DNA of 64,000 nt from Streptomyces sp. R41 (lineage in GTDB: Bacteria; Actinomycetota; Actinomycetes; Streptomycetales; Streptomycetaceae): the NCBI RefSeq assembly GCF_041053055.1, contig NZ_CP163443.1:124001-188000 (forward strand), given 5' to 3'. The notes beneath the pieces were generated by a model. That model saw nothing but the letters and a program-made list of their open reading frames with translations. It ran no database searches and was not told where the DNA came from. Of the stretch, positions 1 through 9,042 are shown piece after piece. Position 1 is the first letter of the stretch; each line of letters opens with the position of its first letter. Both the position numbers and the translations under genes were made by a program.

Positions 1-368
1 AGAGGCAGCGCGAACACCGCGCGTGCCCCGGCTTCCAGGGCGGCATCGGCGAACACGGTCCAGCGGTCCTGCAGCACACCGGTCAGCAGATCGGGTGTCA
101 GGACGGCCGAGCCGTGCAGGAAGGCATCCACGCAGGGCCCCTCGCCCAGCGTGAGCTGCAACTCCTCCAACTGCTCGCTGATGTCGTCGGTGCTGCACAG
201 CGGATGGCTCGCCGCAGTCCGGGACATCGCCGACAGCCCGGCCCCGCCGACCGGCAGCGCGGCCACGGCCGCGGTGCACACATCCACCACACCGACCCGG
301 GCACCGCGTCGCGCAGCCTGCTCGGCGACCAGCACCTGAATCCGCGCCGAGCGGCTGTCGGACCTCAT
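1..368 (-). CDS. GAF (probably GAF-ANTAR) domain protein, partial
   Basis: The 5' 122 codons are visible and the gene runs off the left edge. The translation contains a GAF-type core, with SAMSRTAASHPLCSTDD followed by LTLGEGPCVDAF, a pattern typical of the GAF half of actinobacterial GAF-ANTAR proteins. These are usually RNA-binding antiterminators or signal-responsive regulators in the cytoplasm. The ANTAR half, if present, lies outside the window. The ATG at 368 overlaps the stop of the upstream acetyltransferase gene as ATGA, so the two are probably translationally coupled. A GTG three codons upstream is an alternative start. The family assignment rests on the GAF pattern; the ANTAR part is inference. 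Confidence 0.75.
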   Translation of the reverse strand, partial: MRSDSRSARIQVLVAEQAARRGARVGVVDVCTAAVAALPVGGAGLSAMSRTAASHPLCSTDDISEQLEELQLTLGEGPCVDAFLHGSAVLTPDLLTGVLQDRWTVFADAALEAGARAVFALP

Positions 369-970
369 CCGGGCCACCGCGTCCAGGCATCGTGAGCAAG
401 ACCCTCCAGCCGCGCCGCGGTTCGCTCCCCGACCGGAAGGACCAGCACCCGGAGCACCGTGGCGCCGACTGACCTCCAGACTTCTCCTACGTCCAGCCAG
501 CCCCAGGAGCGGAGCGAGGCGAGGGTCGGGTGATCGGCCTGGTCTACCAAGGTGACGCCGAGGGACGCCTGGTGGTCGGTCAGCAGCCGCTCCTGCAACT
601 GGCACGCCACGTCACGGTCCTGGTCTTGCGGGTGCGGGCGGACCAGGATGTCGGTGATCGCGAAGACGCTGCCGGACTCGGTGAGTTGCTCGATGCTGCG
701 CGGTAACGCGCCGTCGAACCCCAGCCACCAGAAGCCGTCGCTGCGCACCGGGAATCCGAAAGCGCATCCCACCAGGCCGTCCGTCTCCGCGATCACCATG
801 GCGAACCCCGGCCGCCGGATCTCGGCGGTGAGACAGTTCAGAAAGTCCTGGCGGCTGCGGTATTCGTCACGGGCAGACATGTCGCGGGAGTCCACGTACA
901 GATCCGCGAGCCCCCCGGCCAGGCCCTGCGCCTGCCAGCGGTTCACTCGACGCAACCGCAACGCGTCCAT
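365..970 (-). CDS. GNAT-like N-acetyltransferase
   Basis: A 201-residue protein beginning MDALRLRRVNRW. The layout resembles a small GNAT acetyltransferase: an N-terminal helix with MSARDEYRSRQDF, central strands FAMVIAETDGLVGCAFGFP, then VFAITDILVRPHPQDQDRD and LGVTLVDQADHPTLASLRSWGW. The acetyl-CoA pyrophosphate loop (Q/RxxGxG/A) is degenerate, so catalytic activity is uncertain. It sits 56 bp downstream of the STAS gene and overlaps the next GAF gene by 4 bp, forming a three-gene operon. Clear Shine-Dalgarno sequence is lacking; I chose ATG 970 because family-like sequence begins there. The acceptor substrate cannot be predicted. Confidence 0.65.
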   Translation of the reverse strand: MDALRLRRVNRWQAQGLAGGLADLYVDSRDMSARDEYRSRQDFLNCLTAEIRRPGFAMVIAETDGLVGCAFGFPVRSDGFWWLGFDGALPRSIEQLTESGSVFAITDILVRPHPQDQDRDVACQLQERLLTDHQASLGVTLVDQADHPTLASLRSWGWLDVGEVWRSVGATVLRVLVLPVGERTAARLEGLAHDAWTRWPG

Positions 971-1026
971 GGTGGACGGCTCGCCGCCATCGGGCTTGTG
1001 TGGCTGCCCTCGTCCTGACCGGGCCG

Positions 1027-1452
1027 TCACCGCACATCGCCCGAGAGGACAGGCACCAGCGGAACAGGCCGGTGCGGCGAGGCTTGAGCGATCGGGGCTG
1101 GGACATCCCCGGGAGGAGACGACAGGTTCCCGACCGGAGGGCCGAGGAGCAGGAACCCGGAGCCGGTGAGGTCGAGGATCAGGCCCAGTGCCGGTGGCGG
1201 GTGGTGCAGTCGTAGGATTCCGCCGGCCTCTGTGGTCTTCTGTGAAGCGTAAAGGAAGGCATTGAGGCCGCTGCAGTCGCAGAAGGTCACAGGGGTGAGG
1301 TCGACATCGACGATGCGGATGCCGTCGCTCAGACACCGCGCCAGTGCTGCGCGCACCAGCGGCGCCGATTCCAGGTCGATCTCACCGGCCAGGGTGATCA
1401 GCGTCCGGTTCTGTCGATCATGACGGTAGATGGTGAGCTGTGGGAGGGGCAT
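1027..1452 (-). CDS. STAS-domain anti-anti-sigma factor
   Basis: A 141-residue protein. Residues about 5 to 110 form a STAS domain: LAGEIDLESAPLVRAAL, then VDVDLTPVTFCDCSGLNAFL. The serine in DCSGL matches the position phosphorylated by RsbW-type kinases in anti-sigma-factor antagonists. A tail of about 30 proline-rich residues follows. Proteins of this family switch partners with an anti-sigma kinase to free a sigma factor. It is first in a minus-strand operon with the GNAT and GAF genes. No kinase gene is adjacent; the nearest RsbW-like ATPases in the window are near 30 and 31 kb. Identification as STAS is strong, the partner is unknown. Confidence 0.88.
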   Translation of the reverse strand: MPLPQLTIYRHDRQNRTLITLAGEIDLESAPLVRAALARCLSDGIRIVDVDLTPVTFCDCSGLNAFLYASQKTTEAGGILRLHHPPPALGLILDLTGSGFLLLGPPVGNLSSPPGDVPAPIAQASPHRPVPLVPVLSGDVR

Positions 1453-1892
1453 GACGCCTCGGTTCAGAAGACCATCCGACAGTGCACGCGGTGACGCCGG
1501 GATTCCCGGCCCCCCTTGGCGCGCTCCTGGCAGGGGCGTACGTTCGGCGGAGGCGGAGCAACGGCCGGCCCACCAGCCTGTGCGACAGGACAGCGGACCC
1601 ACCCAGTTCCCTCCAGGGATGCGCCGGGTGACGGACGAAAGGTCCGCTCCCCGCAGCCATCTGTATCGAGCAACGACAAGCCGCCGGGGTCTGGGACGTC
1701 CGTACAGCAGCATAGCCCTCAACTGGGTGCGGCAGACGGCCCGAAGCCGCCCAGTCCCAGGATGTGGACGGTGCCAAAGGCCAGCGCGCATATCCAGTGA
1801 CCTGCACGGTACTTGGGCCAGCAGCACGAAGGCGGCGGCTGACAGCCGCTCAGGTATGGCAGTCCGTCGACTGCCCGAGGAGGTGGCTTCGC
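1453..1892. other. Intergenic region between divergent STAS and Asp23 genes
   Basis: About 440 bp with no recognisable gene on either strand. It must carry both divergent promoters, but I could not identify convincing -10/-35 hexamers. A good ribosome binding site (gaggagg, around 1878) lies just upstream of the Asp23 start. Confidence 0.5.
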
Positions 1893-2387
1893 ATGACGGA
1901 GCCGAACGGTTCAACCCGGCAGAAGTCCGATCCCGATGAGCCGAGCATCGGCGTGGGCACGACGCTTCAGGCCGCACGGCCCGGGCCTCAGGAACCGCCG
2001 GAGACCCGGGGCCGGACGACCATCGCGGACGGGGTGGTGGAGAAGATCGCGGGGATCGCCGCCCGGGAGGTCCCCGGAGTCAACGCACTGGGCGGCGGAT
2101 TCACTCGCACCATGGGCGCCGTGCGCGACCGGGTCCCGGGCGGGCACGCGAGCGCGGGGCGCGGCGTCAAGGTCGAGGTCGGCGAGAAGCAGACCGCCAT
2201 CGACCTCCAGGTCGTCGTGGAATACGGGGTCAGCATCCGCGAGGTCGCCGCAGAGGTCCGTGAGAATGTGATCGCGGCGGTGGAACGGATGACGGGCCTG
2301 GAAGTCGTCGAAGTGAACATCGCCGTCAACGACGTGCACCTGCCGGACGAGGACACGCCAGAGACCAGCGGAGACCGGGTGCATTAG
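1893..2387 (+). CDS. Asp23/Gls24-family envelope stress protein
   Basis: A 164-residue protein. After an acidic, proline-rich N-terminal tail of about 45 residues, the Asp23 core follows: RGRTTIADGVVEKIAGIAARE, GVNALGGGF, a stretch with GVKVEVGEKQTAIDLQVVVEYG, then VSIREVAAEVRENVIAAVERM and a C-terminal VNIAVNDVHLPDE. Asp23/Gls24 proteins are small cytoplasmic proteins associated with envelope stress in Gram-positive bacteria. ATG 1893 has a strong Shine-Dalgarno (gaggagg) 10 bases upstream. In Streptomyces these genes often sit in runs with small membrane proteins; here it is alone, and its stop nearly meets the end of a convergent pseudogene. Confidence 0.9.
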   Translation: MTEPNGSTRQKSDPDEPSIGVGTTLQAARPGPQEPPETRGRTTIADGVVEKIAGIAAREVPGVNALGGGFTRTMGAVRDRVPGGHASAGRGVKVEVGEKQTAIDLQVVVEYGVSIREVAAEVRENVIAAVERMTGLEVVEVNIAVNDVHLPDEDTPETSGDRVH

Positions 2388-3670
2388 GGCCTCACCCCAG
2401 CAGACACAGGCGCGGCTGTCAGAGGCGGCGGCCGTGCCGCGTCCGACAGGAAGGCGTGAACCTCGGCAGGCATACCGGTGACACCGACCTGTCCCGGACG
2501 TACTGAACAGTCGCGAGGCGTGCAGCGGCTCACTGTCGTAGGTCACCACCCAAACACCGATCGGCTGGTCGCCGACCGGACTGAGGGGGATGATCGACAT
2601 TGCGACGAAGGAGCCGAGCCACGGCAAACCGACTGCCTGCGGCCAGCGGCGTATGAGCTCCTCCTGGTCAGAGAAGAATTGCGGCGTGCCGGTTCGGATC
2701 ACACAGGTCACCAGTTCTGGATCACCCAGCGACAGGCCGTCCATGGCGTAGCTCTGCCGCGGCTCGACCCTGGCATCGGAGGCGACGCGTAGGAGCCCCG
2801 TCGCGTTGTCGACGAGCGCGAGCAGAGCGCCCGTGCCGCCGAAGGTCGCCGCGACCCGCGTCAGTACAACCTGCCGCAGTTCCTGTTCGGTGGCGGCGGC
2901 GATCAGGGCCGAGGAGAAGGCGGCGATCTCGTCGGCACGCTGCCGCTCGGCACTCAGCGTGGCCAGCACTTCCTGTCGGCCCTCCTCGAGCTGCGTCTCG
3001 TCGCGGAACACCCCAAAGACCTGCTCAGGGCCGCCATAGCCCAGCTGGATCCGACGGATCTGGCAGGCCACATGGTGGGAGACGGGGCGGCGGTCGAGCG
3101 CACGATCCGTCCCAAGGCCTCCCGGTCATCTGGGTGAACTCGCCGGACCATACTGGAAAAGGAAACGGAGGCCTCCGGGAACAGCGCGGCCAGGGCGGGT
3201 GCGCCACCCAGCCACTCCAGCTGGTGCTCCTCGGGTGAGTACATCCACAGGCCGAGGTCCGCAGCCGCGGCCGCCAGCTTGAACGGGACCAGCAGACCGC
3301 CCAGGTCGTTGCGCGCGTCCACCAAGTGCACCCACACCAGCCGGGGGCCACCCGCGGGATCTTCCACCGGCCGGGCCTCGACGAGGCTGACCACGGACGC
3401 GCTGCCCGGCCCTGGGAACTGCAGCACACGCATCGCGACCGTCTTCGTCGTGGCCCCGTGCGTCAGCAGATTCTCCCCCGAGGCCCGCTGGGTTTCGGGC
3501 AGCATTCGGAGGAAGTCATGACCTACGCACTGCTCCGCCGGCCTGCCCAGCATCGCGGCCATCGAGGCGTTGAGGGAGCGGATGGTGCCGTCCAGGGTCA
3601 AAAGAGCCGACGGTTCAGTCCTCCGAATGAGTTCGTCCAAGGTGTCCATCTGCCGCACCCCGACAATCAT
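2384..3670 (-). pseudogene. Broken PAS-GAF signalling protein
   Basis: Reading from ATG 3670 (or ATG 3649), the first frame encodes a PAS-like region (LIRRTEPSALLTLDGTIRS) and a second PAS ending at VHPDDREALGRIV. Around 3085-3100 the frame shifts. The natural continuation, HHVACQIRRIQLG then EQVFGVFRDETQ, lies in another frame and leads into a GAF domain (AAFSSALIAAATEQELRQVV, FGGTGALLALVDN, LGSFVAMSIIPLSPVGDQPIG). The GAF frame loses its expected C-terminus near 2510, and a stop that fits another frame occurs at 2384. The protein resembles the sensor half of the SpoIIE phosphatases at 22.3 and 28.2 kb but has no phosphatase domain left. At least two frame changes make it a probable pseudogene. 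Confidence 0.75.
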
Positions 3671-3949
3671 CGAGCGATGAACAAATGATCACTCCTCATC
3701 ATATTCCGCGCTTTTTTCTGCGATGCCCTGTAAAGGGCTAGTGCACCCGCGCTACGCCGACACGCTGCATCGAGGCCGTCAGGGGTGAAGCAACTGGCCT
3801 GCTGAGCCGCGCGGGGTTGTCTGGGCCGCCTCGGGGCGACCAGGGTCGACCGGGGGCGACGGCGCAATCGCATGGGCAGGGGCCGCGTGGTGCTGCGCGG
3901 GTACCCGCCGGCCTGAGAAGTTCGCCGGCATCCCCATTGCCGGGGCCTG

Positions 3950-4176
3950 CCTACCTACGTAGAGCCCATCGAGGTGCCTGCGTCCTACGTCGATGACGTC
4001 CCGGCCGAGCTGCACGGCTCTGTCGGCGCAAACGTCGCGCGTCTCTACAGGCAGCTCGCCCGCGACCTGTCCGGCGGCACCCACACCGAGCCGGACTTCG
4101 AGCACGCCCTGGCAACGGCACCGGCTCATCGACGCCATCGAGCGCGCCGCCGCCAGAGGCACTCCAGATCGTGAAG
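3950..4176 (+). pseudogene. Remnant of a Gfo/Idh/MocA-family oxidoreductase (C-terminus)
   Basis: A short stretch reads PTYVEPIEVPASYVDDVP, then ANVARLYRQLARDLSGGTHT and DFEHALA. After a one-base frame change it continues HRLIDAIERAAARGT. This matches the C-terminal end of sugar-type Gfo/Idh/MocA oxidoreductases, where a conserved GTHT-x-PDF segment precedes a final helix. The N-terminal Rossmann domain is missing and upstream frames are closed, so this is gene debris. I see nothing else in 3671-3949. Confidence 0.6.
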
Positions 4177-4627
4177 TGACCGACACACGGACGTCCGGCG
4201 TGCTCGCGGGCGGGCCGCCACAGGAGGTAACCCTGCCGACGCGCTCGCGCACCCTCAGGACCCGGTCCGTACACAAACGGCGCATTCCCTGTCGCGTCCG
4301 CCAACCCCGGCCGCCGTCTCACTGAAGCGGGCCATACACCGCGCTCCCCCAGGGCACGCCCGTTCGGCATCCCGCGGTGGCACCTAGGACGGTCGTGGAG
4401 CCCGCCTGTCCTTGCGCTGTGCCAGTTCCTCCGACCGCTGCCGCGCACGTGGGGACCAAGCTCCTGCGGAGCTGCCATCACGCCCAGCACCTGGGCAGGT
4501 TCGGCGGCCACCGGCCGGGCAGCCTCCAGGGTGCTCCGACCGTCCTCACAGCGGTACGAGGCTCCGTGCCGTTCGGACTCTTCACCGGGTAGCGGATCAT
4601 TCGCGGGGCGAGAATCAGGGAGTGACT
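4177..4627. other. Intergenic region upstream of the NhaA gene
   Basis: About 450 bp without a recognisable gene. Open frames here look like chance readings of GC-rich sequence. The Shine-Dalgarno AGGGAG of the antiporter gene is at 4617-4622. Confidence 0.5.
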
Positions 4628-6526
4628 GTGCCATCTGAGACCTCGCCCGCGTCGGGGCAGACCCTGTGTGGCAAGGAGGTTCGCAGCCCTCTGTTGGCTT
4701 TCCTCCACACCGAGACCGGCAGTGCCGCGGTGCTGCTCGCTGCCGCGCTCGCGGCGCTCACCTGGGCGAACATCGGACCCGGCTCATATGAGAACTTGTG
4801 GGGCACCGAGCTGTCGGTCCGCATCGGATCGGACGGGGTGTCCCTGGACCTGCGCGAGTGGCTGAACAGCGGGCTGATGGCTCTGTTCTTCTTCGTCGTC
4901 GGCCTGGAGGCACGCCGCGAATTCGACATGGGCGAACTGCGAGAACGCCGGCGGTTCACCCTGCCGCTGCTCGCCGGACTCAGCGGCATGCTCGTCCCCG
5001 TCGCGATCTACCTCGCCGTCAACGCGGGCGAGGACTCGGTCCACGGCTGGGGCACCGCCATGTCGACGGACACGGCCTTCGCCCTGGGCATGCTCGCCAT
5101 TTTCGGAGCTCGGCTGCCCGGCAGTCTTCGGGTCTTCATCCTCACGGTCGCCGTCGTAGACGACTTCCTGGCCCTGGCCGTCATCGCCGTCGCCTACAGC
5201 GGAGCCATCGAGCTGCCCGCACTGCTGACGGCGCTCGGCCTCTTCGCGGTCGTCCTGCTGGTGCGTCGCACCCTCGGGGTCCGGATCCCCTCCTTGTACG
5301 GGGTGCTGGGCGTGGCGATCTGGGTGGCGCTCCTGAAGTCGGGTGTGGACCCGGTCGTCACCGGCCTCGCCATGGGCATGCTGACCTACGCCCGGCCCGC
5401 GGAGCGGAGCGACCTGGAACACGCCAGCAGGCTCTTTCGGCGCTTCCGGGAGCAGCCGACCCCGGAACTCGAGCGCAGCGTACGCCGCGGGATCGCCTCG
5501 ACGCTCTCACCCAACGAGCGGCTCCAGCGGATGTTCCACCCCTGGACGAGCTACGTGATCGTGCCGCTGTTCGCCCTCGCCAACGCCGGCATCACCATCA
5601 GCGGCAACCAGTTGGCCCACGCCTTCACCTCGCCGATCACCCTCGGCATTCTCCTCGGCTATGCGCTCGGCAAACCGCTCGGCATCATCGGCGCGACCTG
5701 GCTCACCACGCGCGCCAGCCGAGGACGCCTCCACCCACCGGTCGGCTGGGGCGCCATCACCGCCGGCGGCACCCTGGCCGGAGTGGGATTCACCGTGTCC
5801 CTGCTGATCGCCGCACTTGCCTTCGACGGCGCTCGGTTGGAGGAGGCGAAGATCGGCATCCTCGCCGCCGTGGTCTGCTCGTTCCTGCTCACGTTGCTGG
5901 TCACCTGGGTGATCGGCGCCCTTCCCCGGCCATCCCGTGCCCGGGCCCTGCTCGGCACGGGCCAGGCCATCGTCGACCTCAGCGACCCCGTCGACGTGGA
6001 CCGCGACCACATTCGCGGCCCACTGGACGCACCCGTGACGCTCGTCGAGTACGGGGACTTCGAGTGCCCCTACTGCGGGCTGGCCGAGCCCGTGGTGCGC
6101 GAACTGCTCGCCGACTTCGGCGACGTGCGCTACGTGTGGCGGCATCTGCCGCTGGCCGATGTGCATCCCAACGCCGAACTCGCCGCAGAGGCTGCCGAAG
6201 CCGCGGCCCTCCAGGGCAGCTACTGGGAGATGCACGATCTGTTGATGCAGCACCAGGGCAATCTAAGTTTCAAGGATCTGCTGCGCTACGCGGAAGAGGT
6301 CGGTCTCGACACCGACCGCTTCCGCGGCGACGTCCACGCCGGCGTGGGCGCCGGCCGGGTCGCCGCGGACGTGGAGTCCGCCGATCTCAGCGGCGTGTCG
6401 GGCACACCGACATTCTTCGTCAACGGCCGCCGCCATCACGGCGCCTACGACATCGCCACGCTGTCCGCGGCGGTACGCGCCGCCCGGGAACGGGCGGCCC
6501 TCACCGGGGCAGGCCAAGAGACCTGA
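4628..6526 (+). CDS. nhaA: NhaA Na+/H+ antiporter fused to a DsbA-like thioredoxin domain
   Basis: A protein of about 632 residues. Residues about 25-430 form an NhaA antiporter with roughly a dozen hydrophobic segments. It has the conserved STDTAFALG and [14 protein letters not shown] stretches, whose acidic pair corresponds to the ion-binding aspartates, and [15 protein letters not shown] near the end. Residues about 455-630 form a DsbA/thioredoxin-like domain with the active-site motif CPYC ([16 protein letters not shown]) and a cis-proline loop ([13 protein letters not shown]). The antiporter exchanges Na+ or Li+ for protons at the membrane; the redox role of the C-terminal domain is not established. 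GTG 4628 is preferred because AGGGAG ends five bases upstream; GTG 4622 is in frame but overlaps that site. NhaA-thioredoxin fusions are known in actinobacteria. Confidence 0.92.
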   Translation: MPSETSPASGQTLCGKEVRSPLLAFLHTETGSAAVLLAAALAALTWANIGPGSYENLWGTELSVRIGSDGVSLDLREWLNSGLMALFFFVVGLEARREFDMGELRERRRFTLPLLAGLSGMLVPVAIYLAVNAGEDSVHGWGTAMSTDTAFALGMLAIFGARLPGSLRVFILTVAVVDDFLALAVIAVAYSGAIELPALLTALGLFAVVLLVRRTLGVRIPSLYGVLGVAIWVALLKSGVDPVVTGLAMGMLTYARPAERSDLEHASRLFRRFREQPTPELERSVRRGIASTLSPNERLQRMFHPWTSYVIVPLFALANAGITISGNQLAHAFTSPITLGILLGYALGKPLGIIGATWLTTRASRGRLHPPVGWGAITAGGTLAGVGFTVSLLIAALAFDGARLEEAKIGILAAVVCSFLLTLLVTWVIGALPRPSRARALLGTGQAIVDLSDPVDVDRDHIRGPLDAPVTLVEYGDFECPYCGLAEPVVRELLADFGDVRYVWRHLPLADVHPNAELAAEAAEAAALQGSYWEMHDLLMQHQGNLSFKDLLRYAEEVGLDTDRFRGDVHAGVGAGRVAADVESADLSGVSGTPTFFVNGRRHHGAYDIATLSAAVRAARERAALTGAGQET

Positions 6527-6545
6527 TAGTGGCTCAGAAGAAGCA

Positions 6546-7080
6546 ATGCGGGAACCTCCGACTCTGCAGACAGTCGACGCGTGTTGCCGCTCGGCTGAAA
6601 ACGCCACCAGGAGGATGGACCTGCGGCTGACGACTGCCGTCCAGGACACACTTCCATTCGTCGACTCGACCGGGATCCCTACCGCCTCAAAGTGGTGCCA
6701 GCGATGGAACGGCCTACGGCACTCCTTTCGCCACGGCAGTGAGGGCGGGTTCGATGCCCGGCGGTGCGCGGTCGAGATGCTGCCAGAGAAGGCGGCGAAC
6801 GCCGTGATCGTGCTGGAAATCCTGACCAAGATGATCCTGTCCACCCTCGCCGAGAAGATCGCCGAGGGCGGACAGGATACTTTGCCGGCCGAACACGCCA
6901 ACCTCGACGATCTGCTGATCGTTCAGCGGCTGCTCGGACACGCCAGCTCCACGATGCGGTCTCCGCGCCACATCCGGCGGACGAACCTGCTGGTTGCGAA
7001 GGCGATTGCGGAGTGAAACGACCAGAACAAGACCTACGCCGACAACGCGAGCCGTCTGGCAGAACGGCAGGCGGTCTGAT
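6546..7080 (+). pseudogene. Degraded tyrosine recombinase/integrase
   Basis: The frame from 6546 reads into LDDLLIVQRLLGHASSTM and RRTNLLVAKAIAE, the LLGH signature of tyrosine recombinases plus a C-terminal extension. A TGA at 7014-7016 interrupts the frame exactly where a tryptophan codon would fit. Beyond it the same frame continues NDQNKTYADNASRLAERQAV and stops at 7078-7080. The N-terminal half and the catalytic tyrosine environment are not recognisable. I interpret this as a decayed integrase with at least one nonsense mutation. It lies directly downstream of the antiporter gene. Confidence 0.55.
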
Positions 7081-7508
7081 GCCCAGACGAGGAGAACGCA
7101 GGTCCCGGTAGGGGGCGAAGCCGCGTGAGCGGGTCAGGCAGGTGTCCCGGATCGGGACGCGCGAGCTGATCTACATCAATCCCAAGGGCACAGCCACGCG
7201 GCGCGTGATCCGCCCGGAGAACTATCGGTGCTCGCAGTTGGTCATCCAGCTGGCGCACACCACCGGGCTACGGCTTGACGAACAGCCAGACCCAAACGCG
7301 CGTGACCAGGCTGCTCGCCGAGTTCACCGACGGCCGCCCGGCGGCCCCGGGGGCTGGAGGCGGCCGCAGCACGGCTGGACGGAGCGGTCATCGACCTGAT
7401 GGAAGCGATCGTAATCTTCGCTTTCGAGAAGGACGTGCAGGACGGCTACCCCGCCGACTCGCCACGACCTCACTTGGCGAGTCCTTTCGGTGATCGTCAA
7501 CCGTTAAC
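7081..7508. other. Mobile-element debris downstream of the integrase remnant
   Basis: About 430 bp with no intact gene. Short, frame-broken stretches on the plus strand (ELIYINPKGTATRRVI, TRVTRLLAEFTDGRPA, GAVIDLMEAIVIFAFEKD) look like former coding sequence. I cannot assign them to a family. Confidence 0.35.
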
Positions 7509-8132
7509 TCAGACGGGAAGTTCGGTGATGCTGAGGGCGAAGTCCAAGTTACCCACCCCGTGGTTGGCGAGGCCCACCGTGACCACGCCCGCTCCTTCCA
7601 GCCAGTGCGCCATTTTCAGGCCGCCGACGTCCAGCGGGCGCAGCCCGAGGCTCTCGACGAACGCCTCCACACTTGCCTTGGCCTGCGCATTGTCGCCAGC
7701 GATGAAGACGTCGGGCCGACCCTTCTCCAGGACTTGGCGGAAGACGGTGTTGAACGCCTTCACCACGCTGGCGCTTGCCGGCGCGGCCTTGGCGACTTCT
7801 TGTGCGATCGAGGTCTCCTCGCGGTGGGCTAGCCCGTCGAACGTGGAGTTGAAGGGATTGCTGATGTCCACGATGACCTTGCCCGCGAGAGCGTCTCCGT
7901 ACTGGGCGACGACCGGCACGACGCCGTCGTACAACAGGGCCACGATGACGATGTCCCCGGCCGGGGCGGTGCCCCATTCTCCCGTCGTGGCGCCGCCGCC
8001 GAGAGCCTTGGCCAGGTCAGCGGCCTTGGACTGATCGCGGCCCATGACCTCGACGGTGTTACCGCCCGCTATCGCCCGCGCGCCGATGGTGCGGGCCATG
8101 TTCCCGGTGCCGATGATGCTGATGTTGCTCAT
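7509..8132 (-). CDS. NADPH-dependent F420 reductase-like NAD(P)-binding protein
   Basis: A 207-residue protein with an N-terminal Rossmann motif, ISIIGTGNMARTIGARAIAGG. Further family patterns are VEVMGRD, the strand-turn IVIVALLYDGV, KVIVDISNPFNSTF, and VVKAFNTVF followed by DVFIAGDNAQAKASV. This is the F420-oxidoreductase/NADP-binding fold (the domain of F420H2:NADP oxidoreductase), often annotated as an NADPH-dependent F420 reductase. The substrate is not predictable. It starts 32 bp after the SDR gene on the same strand, so the two form an operon divergent from the TetR gene. A close paralogue lies at 13184. Confidence 0.85.
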   Translation of the reverse strand: MSNISIIGTGNMARTIGARAIAGGNTVEVMGRDQSKAADLAKALGGGATTGEWGTAPAGDIVIVALLYDGVVPVVAQYGDALAGKVIVDISNPFNSTFDGLAHREETSIAQEVAKAAPASASVVKAFNTVFRQVLEKGRPDVFIAGDNAQAKASVEAFVESLGLRPLDVGGLKMAHWLEGAGVVTVGLANHGVGNLDFALSITELPV

Positions 8133-8164
8133 GAGATGTCCTGCCCTGGTTGTGGTTGTTTGAT

Positions 8165-8899
8165 TCAGATGGCGGTGGTGCCACCGTCGGCGACGAGTTC
8201 CATGCCGTTGACGTAGCTGGAGTCGTCGGAGGCGAGGAAGAGGGCGGCGGTGGCGATTTCGTCAGGGCGGCCCATCTGGCCGCGGGGGATGAGGGACTCG
8301 AACTGGCGCTTGGTGGCCTCGTCGAAGAGTTCTTCCTGCTTGGCGGTGGCGACCTGGCCGGGGGTCAGGACGTTGACGCGGATGCGGCGGTCCTTGAGCT
8401 CGTTGAGCCAGACGCGGGCCCAGGCCTGCTGGACGGCCTTGCTGCCGGCGTAGACGCTCCAGCCGGGGAAGGCGCCGAGGGAGGCGTTGGAGCCGGTCAT
8501 GAGGATGGAGCCGCCGTCGTTGAAGAGCGGGAGGGCCTTTTGGACGGTGAACAGGGTGCCGCGGGCGTTGAGGTAGAACGCGGCGTCGAAGTGGGCCTCG
8601 GTGATCTCGCCGAGCGGGGCGGGCTCGCCCCCACCTGCGCTGGCCCACAGCACGTCGAGGCTTCCCTTCTCCCGCTTGACGGTGTCGTACAGGCGGTCCA
8701 AGTCGTCCAGGTCGGCGGCGTCGCCCTGGACGCCGGTGACGTTGCGGCCGATCTGCTTCACGGCCTCGTCCAGGGCGTCCTTGCGGCGGCCGGTGATGAA
8801 GACGTGCGCTCCCTCGTCGACGAACAGCTTCGCGCCGGCCAGCGCCATGCCGGTGGTGCCGCCGGTGATGACCGCGACCTTGCCGTCAAGCTTTCCCAT
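8165..8899 (-). CDS. Short-chain dehydrogenase/reductase (SDR)
   Basis: A 244-residue classical SDR. The cofactor loop is VITGGTTGMALAGAKLF, the NAG-equivalent is WASAGGGEP, and the catalytic set is the serine of MTGSNAS with YAGSK (Tyr and Lys). The C-terminus ends FLASDDSSYVNGMELVADGG, as in FabG-like enzymes. It would be a cytoplasmic NAD(P)H-dependent oxidoreductase of unknown substrate. It is transcribed divergently from the TetR regulator at 9043, which shares its upstream region and probably controls it, and it is followed by the F420-reductase-like gene. Confidence 0.92.
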   Translation of the reverse strand: MGKLDGKVAVITGGTTGMALAGAKLFVDEGAHVFITGRRKDALDEAVKQIGRNVTGVQGDAADLDDLDRLYDTVKREKGSLDVLWASAGGGEPAPLGEITEAHFDAAFYLNARGTLFTVQKALPLFNDGGSILMTGSNASLGAFPGWSVYAGSKAVQQAWARVWLNELKDRRIRVNVLTPGQVATAKQEELFDEATKRQFESLIPRGQMGRPDEIATAALFLASDDSSYVNGMELVADGGTTAI

Positions 8900-8948
8900 A
8901 GTCGTTCCCTTGAGTCGGTGGTGCCGTGGGTACCTGGGGCGACGGTGT

Positions 8949-9035
8949 TATGTACACCGCCCTGTGTGCTTACGGTACGGGGCGGGTGGCCGGGGTGCAA
9001 CTATGTACACCGGTCGTTACCTAACTGCGGTACGG
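8949..9035. promoter_or_regulatory. Duplicated operator-like element between SDR and TetR genes
   Basis: Two related copies occur in the divergent intergenic region. Each begins TATGTACACCG (8949-8959 and 9002-9012) and ends CGGTACGG (8973-8980 and 9028-9035), with TTAC in between. The copies are 53 bp apart, about five helical turns. TGTACA at the core is palindromic. The second copy ends eight bases before the TetR start codon. This fits autoregulation by the TetR protein and control of the SDR operon, but binding is inference. Confidence 0.55.
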
Positions 9036-9042
9036 TGGATCC

